DNA of 64,000 nt from CAVQJU01 sp963712905 (GTDB lineage Bacteria; Acidobacteriota; Vicinamibacteria; Vicinamibacterales; CAVVIG01). The position numbers and the translations under genes were made by a program. The notes beneath the pieces are model-generated. The model saw only the letters and a program-made list of their open reading frames with translations. It was not told where the DNA came from and did not search any database. How positions within the stretch are numbered: the stretch's first letter is position 1; every line of letters begins with the position of its first letter. The DNA is taken from assembly GCA_963712905.1 (NCBI GenBank), contig CAVQJU010000009.1, positions 186,001-250,000 of the forward strand, given 5' to 3'. Of this stretch, positions 17,500 through 26,230 are shown in pieces.

Positions 17500-18816
17500 A
17501 TGTTCATCACAAAGAAGCACATTCCCCGCCGCACGTTCCTCCGTGGAGTCGGCGCCACGCTCGCATTGCCGCTGCTCGACGCGATGGTGCCGGCCCGCAC
17601 GCTGCTCGCGCAGACGGCCGCGAACCCGCAGCGGCGGCTCGGGTTCGTCTACTTCCCGAACGGCGCCGTCATGGATCAGTGGATTCCGGCGCAGTCGGGC
17701 TCGAACATCCAGCTCTCGCCCATCCTCAAGTGTCTCGAGCCGTACCAGAGCCAGGTGGTCGTGGTGGGCAACCTCGCCCGCGCCGGCACGACGATCGGCG
17801 ACCACGCCGTGGCGGCCGCCGGCTGGCTGACAGGCGTCTACGCGAAGCAGACCGAGGCGCAGGACGTGCTCGCGGGCGTCACGATCGATCAGATCGTCGC
17901 CAAGCAGATCGGGCAGGAGACGCCGTTTCCGTCGCTCGAAGTCGCGACCGAGGACTTCACGGGCTTCGTCGGCGGCTGCACCCCGGGGTTCAGCTGCGCC
18001 TACATGGACACGATTTCCTGGGCGACGCCGACCACGCCGCTGCCGATGGAGATCAACCCGCGCGTCGTGTTCGAGCGGATGTTCGGGCGGCCCGGCACGG
18101 CCGAGCAGCGGCGTCAGCGCATGAAACGGAACAAGAGCGTCCTCGACTCGATCGCGGACGACGCGAGCGCCCTGCAGAGGGACCTCGGCGCGCGCGATCG
18201 CGCGCGACTGACCGAATATCTCGAATACGTCCGCGAGATCGAACGCCGCATCCAGCGCACGGAGGCGCAGAACAGCACCAGCGTGACGACCCTTGACGCG
18301 CCGCTCGGCATCCCCGAAGTGTTCGAGGAGCACGTCGCGCTCATGTTCGACCTGCTGGCGGCGGCGTATCAGGCCGACATCACCCGTGTCTTCACGTTCA
18401 TGATGTCGCGCGAAGCGAGCCAGCGGACGTATCCGCAGGTGGACGTGGACGAGCCGCACCACACGATCTCGCACCACGGCAACGACCCCGAGAAGATGGC
18501 GCGGAACGCCCGCATCAACATCTTCCACGCGCAGCAGTTCGGCAAGTTCGTCGAGAAGCTGCACAAGATGCCCGACGGCGACGGCTCGCTGCTCGATCAC
18601 TCGCTCGTGTTCTACGGCGCCGGGATGGGCAACGGCAACGCGCACGCGACCGACCCGCTGCCGCTGGTCGCCGTTGGCGGCGGCGTCGGGACGGGCAACC
18701 GGCACATCCTGCCGGCGCCGCGCACGCCGGTCGGCAACCTCTGGGTGGACATCGCGCACAAGTTCGGCGCGCCGATCGACAGCCTCGGCGCCAGCACCGG
18801 CCGCCTCGAACTGTGA
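17500..18816 (+). CDS. DUF1552 (HXXSHH) Tat-exported protein, copy 3
   Basis: A 438-residue paralogue of the protein at 11341. Twin-arginine signal HIPRRTFLRGVGATLALPLLDAM; landmarks RRLGFVYFPNGAVMDQW, TTPLPMEINPRVVFERMFG, TRVFTFMMSREASQRTYPQ and DEPHHTISHHGN. The conserved HG of copies 1 and 2 is NG here. The TGA stop overlaps the ATG of the ankyrin gene (TGATG), so this pair is translationally coupled. That is the strongest evidence in the window that DUF1552 and ankyrin proteins act together. Confidence 0.9.
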   Translation: MFITKKHIPRRTFLRGVGATLALPLLDAMVPARTLLAQTAANPQRRLGFVYFPNGAVMDQWIPAQSGSNIQLSPILKCLEPYQSQVVVVGNLARAGTTIGDHAVAAAGWLTGVYAKQTEAQDVLAGVTIDQIVAKQIGQETPFPSLEVATEDFTGFVGGCTPGFSCAYMDTISWATPTTPLPMEINPRVVFERMFGRPGTAEQRRQRMKRNKSVLDSIADDASALQRDLGARDRARLTEYLEYVREIERRIQRTEAQNSTSVTTLDAPLGIPEVFEEHVALMFDLLAAAYQADITRVFTFMMSREASQRTYPQVDVDEPHHTISHHGNDPEKMARNARINIFHAQQFGKFVEKLHKMPDGDGSLLDHSLVFYGAGMGNGNAHATDPLPLVAVGGGVGTGNRHILPAPRTPVGNLWVDIAHKFGAPIDSLGASTGRLEL

Positions 18817-20258
18817 TGAAGAGCGCCCTCTGGCTCGCGATCGCGCTGGCCGTCCTGCCGGCAGGAGCCGCCCGTGCGGCCGCCGCGACCGACGTGAACG
18901 CGCGCGAGGCCGACGGCACGACCGCACTGCACTGGGCGGCGCGTGCCGACGATGCGGACGAGGTCAGGCGGCTGCTGCGAGCCGGCGCGCACGCCGACGT
19001 GGTCAATCGCTACGGGGTGACCCCGCTCGCGCTCGCTGCCGCCAACGGCAGCGCGGCGATCCTCGAACTGCTGATCGAGGCCGGCGCCGATCCGAATGCG
19101 AGCTCATCCCAGGCGGAACCTGTCCTGATGACCGCGACACGGTCGGGGAGTGTGGCGGCCGTGCAGTGCCTGCTGCGCCACGGAGCCGACGTCAACGCAC
19201 GCGAGCCCTGGCAGGGGGAAACCGCGTTGATGTGGGCGGCGGGGACCAACCACGCGGCCGTGGCGCAACTGCTCATCGAGCATGGCGCCGAGCTCGACGC
19301 CCGGTCGGCCGTCCCCGATTTTCCGCGGCGCCAGGCGGGCCTGAGCGCGCTGCCCAGGGGCCGGTGGACGCCGCTCATGTATGCGGCGCGGCAGGGTTCG
19401 GTTGAGGCGGCGCGGACGCTCGCCGACGCCGGCGCGAACCTCGATCTCGTCGACCCCGACGGCACCACCGCGCTGGTCTACGCGATCATCAACGTTCATT
19501 ACGACACGGCCGCGGTCCTGATCGAGGCCGGCGCCGATCCCAATCTCGCGGACGAGACCGGCATGGCCGCGCTCTACGCCACCGTCGACATGAACACACT
19601 GTCGTGGATGTTCGGCCGGCCGGATCCGAAGCTCACCGATCGCCTGACCGGCCTGGACATCGTGGCGAAGCTGCTCGACTACGGCGCCGATCCCAACGCG
19701 CGCCTCACGACCCCGGTGATGCAGCGTCACCACACGGGCGGCGATCCGTCGCTCGGCGAGGGCGCCACGCCGTTCATGCGGGCGGCCAAGTCCGGTGATC
19801 TGGGCGTGATGCGCCTGCTGGTGAAGTACGGCGCCGACCCGAAAATCACCCAGAAGAACCACACGACGGCGCTGATGCTCGCGGCCGGATTCGGCTGGCG
19901 CGACGGTAACGCCGCGATCCCCACGCGCGATCGCGGCTCGGTGAAGGACGCCGTCGAGGCGATGCAGATATGCCTCGATGCCGGCGTGGACGTGCGCGCC
20001 GCCAACGACGCCGGCGACACGGTCCTGCACGCGGCGGCGACGCGGGGCTCCGACGTGATCATCCAGTTCCTCGTGGACAAGGGTGCGGACGTGCGAGCGA
20101 AGAACCGGCAGGGGCGAACGCCGCTCGACGCGGCGCTGGCGCGCCGGGGCGCGAGCGCGGTGCCGGCCGCCGTTGCGCTCTTTCAGAAGCTGACAGGGGT
20201 CACCGAAACACCGTCGCAGCCGTCGCAACCGTCGCAGGCATCACAGCCGCCGCAGTAG
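18816..20258 (+). CDS. Exported ankyrin-repeat protein, copy 3
   Basis: About 480 residues. ATG 18816 overlaps the previous stop; a GTG three bases earlier is an alternative. It has a conventional short signal peptide (MKSALWLAIALAVLPAGAARA) unlike the repeat-derived leaders of copies 1 and 2, and it lacks their first partial unit (ARLIEAAKAGQPAVVRTLL). The ankyrin units include DGTTALHWAARADDADEVRRL, NRYGVTPLALAAANGSAAIL, GETALMWAAGTNHAAVAQLL and GDTVLHAAATRGSDVIIQFL. The C-terminus is low-complexity (TPSQPSQPSQASQPPQ). It is the end gene of module 3 and its stop abuts a REP-like element. Confidence 0.88.
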   Translation: MKSALWLAIALAVLPAGAARAAAATDVNAREADGTTALHWAARADDADEVRRLLRAGAHADVVNRYGVTPLALAAANGSAAILELLIEAGADPNASSSQAEPVLMTATRSGSVAAVQCLLRHGADVNAREPWQGETALMWAAGTNHAAVAQLLIEHGAELDARSAVPDFPRRQAGLSALPRGRWTPLMYAARQGSVEAARTLADAGANLDLVDPDGTTALVYAIINVHYDTAAVLIEAGADPNLADETGMAALYATVDMNTLSWMFGRPDPKLTDRLTGLDIVAKLLDYGADPNARLTTPVMQRHHTGGDPSLGEGATPFMRAAKSGDLGVMRLLVKYGADPKITQKNHTTALMLAAGFGWRDGNAAIPTRDRGSVKDAVEAMQICLDAGVDVRAANDAGDTVLHAAATRGSDVIIQFLVDKGADVRAKNRQGRTPLDAALARRGASAVPAAVALFQKLTGVTETPSQPSQPSQASQPPQ

Positions 20259-20264
20259 TAACTC

Positions 20265-20318
20265 GTAGGGCGGGGCTTTCAGCCCCGCCTTTCGGCGGCC
20301 CTGAAAGGGCCGCCCTAC
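20265..20318. repeat. REP-like double hairpin
   Basis: GTAGGGCGGGG...CCGCCCTAC with hairpins GGCGGGGC/GCCCCGCC (loop TTTCA) and GCGGCCCT/AGGGCCGC. It has the same order as the element at 7246. It sits between ankyrin copy 3 and the SnoaL-like gene, ending just before that gene's ribosome-binding site (GGAGGAG). Confidence 0.85.
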
Positions 20319-20334
20319 ACCTGGAGGAGACCGC

Positions 20335-20823
20335 ATGTCGAAATGGAATGTTGGCCTGGCGCTGGGCTTGTGCCTGTCCGTCGCTGCTGCTGCGTCCGCG
20401 CAGAACAAGACGCTGACCGACAAGGACCGCGCCGAGATCCGGCAGTTGAGCGACAACTACGTGACGTTCCTCGATGGCTGCAAGGCCGCCGAGTACGCGA
20501 GCCTCTTCGCGGCCGACGGTTCGTTCATCAGCGGCCCGCGCGGGACCATGACCGGCCGCGAAAAGCTCGAGTCGCTCGTCACGAGCGAGCCGTTCTGCAA
20601 GCCGAACGCGGCGCCACGAGCAAACGCGATGAGCCACGCCTTCACCAAGGTCGTCATCGAGCCGGCGGCGGACGGCGCGTCGGGCAAGGTGTACCTGCCC
20701 GGCCGCGAGCCGAACACGAGCGGCGGACACTACGAGGACGTCTACACGAAGACGCCCGCCGGCTGGAAGTTCAAGTCGCGCACGTATCTCTCGCCGAAGG
20801 AAGAAGCGGCCACCGTTCACTGA
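20335..20823 (+). CDS. Exported single-domain SnoaL-like protein
   Basis: The 162-residue protein starts at ATG 20335 after a strong GGAGGAG. It has a signal peptide (1-22) and one NTF2-like domain: TDKDRAEIRQLSDNYVTFLDGCKAAEYASLFAADGSF, TKVVIEPAADGASGKVYLPG and GGHYEDVYTKTPAGWKFKSR. It is more divergent than the other SnoaL-like paralogues (NYVTFLD instead of RYAFAxD). The substrate is unknown. The stop codon lies in the TGATCAC repeat that separates it from the next paralogue. Confidence 0.82.
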   Translation: MSKWNVGLALGLCLSVAAAASAQNKTLTDKDRAEIRQLSDNYVTFLDGCKAAEYASLFAADGSFISGPRGTMTGREKLESLVTSEPFCKPNAAPRANAMSHAFTKVVIEPAADGASGKVYLPGREPNTSGGHYEDVYTKTPAGWKFKSRTYLSPKEEAATVH

Positions 20824-20849
20824 TCACTGATCACTGATCACCGATCACC
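20818..20849. repeat. TGATCAC short tandem repeat
   Basis: Four CTGATCA/CCGATCA units of 7 bases run between two SnoaL-like genes. The first TGA (20821) is the stop of the upstream gene. The units are self-complementary (TGATCA) and could form alternative hairpins. Confidence 0.75.
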
Positions 20850-20862
20850 AGAGAGGACCGCG

Positions 20863-22434
20863 ATGCGTAAGATTGTGCCCGTTGTGCTGGCCGCCGGTCT
20901 GCTGGCCCTGACTGCCGGTGGCACGGGCCTCCACGCGCAGCAGAAGGGCGCGAAGCAGGCGGCGTCGAAGGTTCAGGCGCTGACGCCGCTCGATTACGTC
21001 GAGATCCGGCAGCTGGTCGCGCGCTACGGATACGCCGTCGACACGGGCGCCGACAACGGCAACATGTACGCCGACCTGTTCGCGCCGGACGGCGCGTTCC
21101 TCGACCGGACCGGCAAGGCGACGACCGGCCGCGACGCGCTCGCGGCGGTGGCGCGCCGTTTCCAGCGAGGCCCGCAATCGCAGTTTCACTTCCTGATGAA
21201 CCACGTCATCGAGCCGACCGCCGACGGCGCGAGAGGCAAGGAGTACCTGCTGCAGCTGCGGATGGGGGAGCCCGGACACGAAAACGACATCTTCGGCGGC
21301 GGACACTACGAGGACACTTATCAGAGGACGCCGGCCGGCTGGCGGTTCAAGACGCGCCAGTTCATTCCATCCGACCTGCCGGCGGCTGGATCCGCTGTGG
21401 CCGGCGCCGCGCCGAATGGCCCGATCAATGGCGGCCACCCGCCGCTATCCTCCTCGCCGCTTGGCGTTGTCCCGCAGTCGGCCCCACCAAGCTCGTCGGC
21501 CAGCGCGCTCACGACGCTCGACTACCTGCAGATCCAGCAACTGGTCCATCACTACGGCTGGGCGCTCGACAGCGGGGCGGACAACGGGTTTGCGTACGCC
21601 GACCTCTACACGCCGGACGGCATCTTCACCGGCACGAACCAGGGGCCGGCGGGCCGCTCGTATCAGGGTCGCGAGAAGCTGGCTGCGCTCGCGCGCGGCG
21701 GCCTGCGTGGACCGCTCTACGTCAGCCATTACGCGACCAACGTCGTGATCGAACCCACGCCGGACGGCGGCGCCGTGGGCCACACCTACGTGGCGATCTT
21801 CAAGCTGGGGCAGGACGGGAAACCGAGCGTCATCGAGCACGGCGGGCGGTATGACGATGTCTACGCGAAGACGCCGGCCGGCTGGAGGTTCAAGCAGCGG
21901 ACCTACTACGACTCCAAGTCCGGCGAGCCCGTGCAGCCGCCTCCAGCCGCGCTCGCGCCTCTCGTCGCCCTTTCAACGGCGAAGAAAGCAACGGCGCCGG
22001 CCGCGAAACCCGCCGCACCATCGCTGACTGCCGAGGACTACATCGGCATCCAGGACCTGGTCGCCCGGTATCCGTTCGCTCTCGACGCCGACACGGACGA
22101 AGGCGCGTCGTATGCGAACCTGTTCACGCCGGATGCTGTTTTCCGCCAGCCGGTCACCGAAGGACGGGATAACCTCGCGAAGCTGGCCGTCGCGCAACCG
22201 CATGGCCCGCAGTACGCGAGGCACTTCATCGCGAACCACGTCATCGACCCGTCGCAGGGCGGCGCGACCGGCAAGGAATACCTCGTCGTGGTTGACATCG
22301 ACGCGCCGGGCAAACCCGGCAAGGTGTTCCTGGTCGGACACTACGACGACACGTACGTGAAGACCGCCGAGGGCTGGCGCTTCAAGACGCGGACGTTCGT
22401 TACCGCGAAACCGGGGACGCCCGCAGCCCAGTAG
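20863..22434 (+). CDS. Exported protein with three SnoaL-like domains
   Basis: The 523-residue protein has a signal peptide (1-25), then three NTF2-like domains: about 38-170 (TPLDYVEIRQLVARYGYAVDTG to RTPAGWRFKTRQFIPS), about 205-345 (TTLDYLQIQQLVHHYGWALDSG to KTPAGWRFKQRTYYDS) and about 385-520 (TAEDYIGIQDLVARYPFALDAD to KTAEGWRFKTRTFVTA). They are joined by Ala/Pro/Lys linkers. It is the largest member of the local family and shows stepwise domain duplication. No catalytic motif is evident beyond the fold pattern. The ribosome-binding site GAGAGGA precedes the ATG. Its stop codon is the TAG that opens the REP-like element at 22431. Confidence 0.87.
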   Translation: MRKIVPVVLAAGLLALTAGGTGLHAQQKGAKQAASKVQALTPLDYVEIRQLVARYGYAVDTGADNGNMYADLFAPDGAFLDRTGKATTGRDALAAVARRFQRGPQSQFHFLMNHVIEPTADGARGKEYLLQLRMGEPGHENDIFGGGHYEDTYQRTPAGWRFKTRQFIPSDLPAAGSAVAGAAPNGPINGGHPPLSSSPLGVVPQSAPPSSSASALTTLDYLQIQQLVHHYGWALDSGADNGFAYADLYTPDGIFTGTNQGPAGRSYQGREKLAALARGGLRGPLYVSHYATNVVIEPTPDGGAVGHTYVAIFKLGQDGKPSVIEHGGRYDDVYAKTPAGWRFKQRTYYDSKSGEPVQPPPAALAPLVALSTAKKATAPAAKPAAPSLTAEDYIGIQDLVARYPFALDADTDEGASYANLFTPDAVFRQPVTEGRDNLAKLAVAQPHGPQYARHFIANHVIDPSQGGATGKEYLVVVDIDAPGKPGKVFLVGHYDDTYVKTAEGWRFKTRTFVTAKPGTPAAQ

Positions 22435-22487
22435 CGCGGGCCTTTCAGGCCCGCGAGTGTCGGCGGGGCTGAAAGCCCCGCCCTACT
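22431..22487. repeat. REP-like double hairpin supplying both convergent stop codons
   Basis: GTAGCGCGGG...CCGCCCTAC with hairpins GCGGGCCT/AGGCCCGC and GGCGGGGC/GCCCCGCC. The left TAG (22432-22434) ends the three-domain SnoaL gene. The right CTA (22483-22485) ends the minus-strand SnoaL gene. This is the same arrangement as at 5956-6023. Confidence 0.85.
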
Positions 22488-23040
22488 TCTGAGCAGACGG
22501 CGGCACCCACGTCGTGTGGTGGACACGCGACTTGAAGCGCCAGCCCTGCGGCGTCTTCTCGTACGTGTCCTCGTAGTACCCGTCGTGCTCGATCTTGTTG
22601 GGATCGCCGCCCAGCCCGATCATCAGCATGTTGACCGTGCCTCTGGCCCCCTCCGGCGTGGGGTCGATGATGTGGTTGACGTAGATGTGGTGCACGCCCT
22701 GCTTGATCCAGCCCGCGCCCGTGCAGCCCTTGGCGCCGCCTCCCGAGGCCACGGCCAGCGCTTCGCGGCCCTGGGCCTTGCGTCCGATTTGCCCGTTGGC
22801 GAACGGCGCGAAGAATCCGTCGGCGGTGAACAGGTCGGCGTAGTCGTAGCCGCTGTTGGAGCAGGTGTCGATGGCCTGCGCATATCTCGACACCAGCTGC
22901 TGGATCTGGAAGTAGTCCAGCGCGGTCAGTTCCATGTTGGGCTTTCCCGCCGGCGCCCCGGCCTGCTGCGCGCGCGCCGCGGATGGCATCAGGAGAGCCG
23001 CACCAAGAGTCGCGGCGAGCAGGGTTTTCGAATTCAACAT
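22483..23040 (-). CDS. Exported single-domain SnoaL-like protein
   Basis: The 185-residue protein starts at ATG 23040, which has an AAGGAG at good spacing; an in-frame ATG 18 bases upstream lacks one. Signal peptide MLNSKTLLAATLGAALLMPSAARA. Domain: TALDYFQIQQLVSRYAQAIDTCSNSGYDYADLFTADGFF, YVNHIIDPTPEGARGTVNML, DGYYEDTYEKTPQGWRFKSR. It is the second gene of a minus-strand pair with the SnoaL-VOC fusion at 23072-24575, about 30 bases downstream of it. The NSGYDYADL motif is shared with the units at 7313 and 24454, so these form one subgroup. Confidence 0.85.
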   Translation of the reverse strand: MLNSKTLLAATLGAALLMPSAARAQQAGAPAGKPNMELTALDYFQIQQLVSRYAQAIDTCSNSGYDYADLFTADGFFAPFANGQIGRKAQGREALAVASGGGAKGCTGAGWIKQGVHHIYVNHIIDPTPEGARGTVNMLMIGLGGDPNKIEHDGYYEDTYEKTPQGWRFKSRVHHTTWVPPSAQK

Positions 23041-23071
23041 ACGTGCTCCTTGTGACACCGTCCGGACCCGC

Positions 23072-24575
23072 CTATCGAGGCGCCTGCTGCCTGAGGATGA
23101 TGTAGAAGTTGTTCAGATCCCTGACGAGGATGTACGGCGCACCCTGTCCGAGGCTCACCGGCTTCCCGCCCGTCGTCACGACGGCGCCGCCTGTGCTCGT
23201 GAACTTCGCGACCGCCGCGTCCAGATCGCGGACGTTGAAGCTGAGGCGCACCGACCCCGGATCCTGGATGCGGGAGCGCAGCGGCTTGCGGTCCACGCCC
23301 CTGAACTCGATGAATTCGAGCGTCAGTTCCGGCCGCCCGGGAACGGGCGCGTTGGTCAGCCGGTACTGCGCGCCGTCCGCCAGGCCCGTCAGCGCGACGA
23401 ACGCCTTGTCGCCCGAGAACAAGCCGAGGCGGGGCTGGAACCCCAGAAGATCTCGATAGAGGCGCATCGTCGCGTCGGTGTCGGCGATGGCGATGCGCAC
23501 GTGCCCGCCGATCACGTCGCCTGGCGGCGCGTCGGCGGGAATCTGGTCCGGCTGCCTGAACTCGACGAAGTGGCCATCGGGATCCCTGACAATGATCGCC
23601 CGATAGGTGCCCGTCGCCGCCTGCATCGTCACGGGCGCGCCGCCGCGCGTGAGAACGGGCGTGCCGGCCTGCTTCAGCTTCGCGACGAGCGCGTCGATGT
23701 TCCTCACCCGCAGAACGATGGTGGCCGTGCCCGGATCCTGGATCCGCAACTGCGCCGCCGAGCGTTCGATCTCGGTGAACTCCAGGAACTCCGAACGCCA
23801 GCCGCTGCCGGGGTACGGTACGTGATTCCACCGCATGCGGCCATCGGGCGTGCCTTCGAGCCTGAGAATGGGCGGCGGCGGCGTGTCCTTCGCGGATGCG
23901 ATGGTCGGCGTATCGGACGTCAGCCCGAGGAGCCCGACGTAGAAGGCCGTCGACGCATCCAGGTTGGCGACGATGGGGCTGACCGTTCCGGAGGAGCCGA
24001 CGACATCGCCTGAGGGCGGCCCGTAGACCTTCGCGATGTCCACGGTTCCCGGTACGTCGGGCGGGAAGACGTGGAGGCGCGACTTGAAGCGCCAGCCCTT
24101 CGCCGTCTTCACGTAGACGTCCTGGTACCCGCCGACGTGACCGGTGTGCGACGGGTCGGAGTGCGTGCCCATGACGCCTGGATACATGAGGTACGACTTC
24201 CCGGTCGCGCCCTCCGGCGACGGTTCGATGATCAGGTTGACGGTTGTATGCGTGGCGACCGGATTTTCCACGGTCGCGCGCTCGAGCTTCTTGCAGCCGT
24301 TCTTGCCGCCGCCCGCGGCCTCCGCGAGCTCTTCGCGTCCGACCGACTTGTCGGCTGCCGACGCCCCAGTAGAACACGCCGTCGGCGTGTAGAGGTCGGC
24401 GTAGTCGTAGCCGTTGTTCGTGCAGTTGTCGATCGCGAACGCGTAGCGGTTCACCAGCTGCTGAATTTCGATGTAGTCGAGGGCAGTCAGCGGCGCGGCG
24501 TCCTTCGCCGCGGCCGGGCTGGCCGCCGTCGCCAGCAGTGCCGAGAATTCCCCCTCCGAGCGCCTTCAAGTGCAT
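23072..24575 (-). CDS. Exported SnoaL-like domain fused to two glyoxalase/VOC domains (frame breaks near the N-terminus)
   Basis: After joining frames the protein is about 500 residues. The start ATG 24575 gives MHLKALGG, and an extra G in a run of five near 24553 breaks the frame before FSALLATAASPAAA (signal peptide) and TALDYIEIQQLVNRYAFAIDNC. A second local frame slip affects about 16 codons near 24350-24400, where GVFYWG should follow LYTP. From 24340 to the stop the frame is clean: the rest of the SnoaL domain, then two VOC-type halves (SPIVANLDASTAFYVGLLGL...VRDPDGHFVEFRQP and HVRIAIADTDATMRLYRDLLGF...VRDLNNFYIILRQQ). VOC enzymes include lyases, dioxygenases and isomerases; metal ligands are not certain here. 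The fusion of the local SnoaL type with VOC is unusual. Confidence 0.75.
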
Positions 24576-24631
24576 GCCGCCTCCGGCGAAAGTATAGCGG
24601 GGGGATTGCGGGAGAGGCTAGAGGTTGGAGG

Positions 24632-26230
24632 TTAGGGATTAGGGGCGAGCGCCGCGTCCACGATGACCGTCGCTTCGGACTGGATGCGTCGCAGGTGATC
24701 CACGCCGAGAAAACTCTCCGCGTAGATCTTGTAGATACTCTCTGTGCCTGAAGGCCTCGCCGCGAACCAGCCGCTCTCGGCGATCACCTTCACGCCGCCA
24801 AGATCGGCGTTGTTGCCGGGGGCTTTGGTGAGGATCGCCTGGATCGGCTCGCCGGCCAGCTTCGTCGAGCGAATGGCGTCGGGCGACAGGCGCAGCAGCG
24901 CCGCCTTGCCCGCGGCCGAAACCGGCGCTTCGATCCGATCGTAGTGCGGATCGCCGAACTCGCGCGTGAGGCCGCGATAGATCTCCGCGGGGTCGCGGCC
25001 CATGCGGGCGGTCATCTCTGCCGCCAGCAGGGCCAGCACGATGCCGTCCTTGTCGGTGGACCATGCCGACCCGTCCAGGCGCAGGCACGACGCGCCGGCG
25101 CTTTCCTCGCCGCCAAAGCCCAGCGACCCGTCCAGCAGGCCGTCCACGAACCACTTGAAACCGACCGGCGTCTCGTAGAGCGGTCGTTGAGCCGCCCGCG
25201 TCACCCGATCGATCATCGCGCTGCTCACGACGGTCTTGCCGACTCCGGCGTCGGGGCGCCAGCGGGGACGATGCGCGAAGAGGTAGGCGATCGCTGATGA
25301 GAGGTAGTGATTCGGCGGCAGCAGGCCCGCCTTGGTGACAATACCGTGCCGGTCGTGATCCGTGTCGCACGCGAACGCGAGGTCGAAACGCTCTCTGAGG
25401 TCGATCAACCCGCGCATCGCGTATGGGGAAGAGGGATCCATCCGGATTTGCCCGTCCCAGTCGAGCGTCATGAAGCTGAACGTGGGGTCGACCACGTCGT
25501 TGACGCTCACGAGATTCAGGCCGTGGCGTTCCGCGATGCGGTGCCAGTAGTGGACGCCGGCGCCGCCGAGCGGATCGACGCCCAGCGAGAGCGTTGCGCC
25601 CCGAATCGCGTCGACGTCGATGACCTGAGAGATCTCCCGAGTGTAGGCGTCGAGGTAATCGTGGCGATGAATCGTGGGGGAGCGAAACGCCTCCGCTGTC
25701 GGGAGGCGCTTCACGTCGCGCACTTTCCGGCCGAGGAGCTCGTTCGCCCTGTTCTCGACCCACCGGGTGATCGCGGGATCCGCCGGCCCGCCGCCCGGGG
25801 AGTTGTACCTGAACCCGCCGTCGCGAGGTGGATTATGGGATGGCGTGACGACGACGCCGTCGGCCAGACCCCCGGTGCGTCCGCGGTTGTGGACGAGGAT
25901 CGCATGCGAAACGGCTGGTGTCGGTGTGAACTCGTCGCCGGTGGACAACATGACGTGCACGCCGTTTGCCGCGAATACCTCAACGGCGGTAGCGAGCGCC
26001 GGCCGCGACAGGGCGTGCGTGTCCGCGCCCGCGAACAGCGGCCCGTCGATCTGATGCGCCGCCCGGTACTCGCAGATGGCCTGAGCGATCGCGCAGATGT
26101 GCCGCTCGTTGAAGGTGGCATCGAACGAGGAGCCGCGATGCCCGGAGGTGCCGAACGCGACACGCTGTCCGGGCTCAGACGGGTCCGGTTGTCGATCGTA
26201 GTAGGCGGACACGAGCGCCTGGACATCCAC
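24632..26230 (-). CDS. pgm: Phosphoglucomutase, alpha-D-glucose-specific type
   Basis: Interconverts glucose-1-phosphate and glucose-6-phosphate in the cytoplasm. The 532-codon frame has the full set of motifs: FGTSGHRGS (26-34), the phosphoserine loop TPSHNPP with S131, the metal loop DTDHDRHG, the sugar loop GGEESAG and the phosphate loop RPSGTES. The annotated GTG at 26230 is not the natural N-terminus. The in-frame sequence upstream reads ISPLAGQRAGASTL, which matches the usual start of this enzyme (RAGQ near residue 6). A ribosome-binding site (GAAGGGA, 26289-26295) is well spaced for a start at 26281-26279, but that codon is GTA. It is therefore either a lost or misread GTG/ATG, or translation starts later. 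Confidence 0.92.
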   Translation of the reverse strand: MDVQALVSAYYDRQPDPSEPGQRVAFGTSGHRGSSFDATFNERHICAIAQAICEYRAAHQIDGPLFAGADTHALSRPALATAVEVFAANGVHVMLSTGDEFTPTPAVSHAILVHNRGRTGGLADGVVVTPSHNPPRDGGFRYNSPGGGPADPAITRWVENRANELLGRKVRDVKRLPTAEAFRSPTIHRHDYLDAYTREISQVIDVDAIRGATLSLGVDPLGGAGVHYWHRIAERHGLNLVSVNDVVDPTFSFMTLDWDGQIRMDPSSPYAMRGLIDLRERFDLAFACDTDHDRHGIVTKAGLLPPNHYLSSAIAYLFAHRPRWRPDAGVGKTVVSSAMIDRVTRAAQRPLYETPVGFKWFVDGLLDGSLGFGGEESAGASCLRLDGSAWSTDKDGIVLALLAAEMTARMGRDPAEIYRGLTREFGDPHYDRIEAPVSAAGKAALLRLSPDAIRSTKLAGEPIQAILTKAPGNNADLGGVKVIAESGWFAARPSGTESIYKIYAESFLGVDHLRRIQSEATVIVDAALAPNP

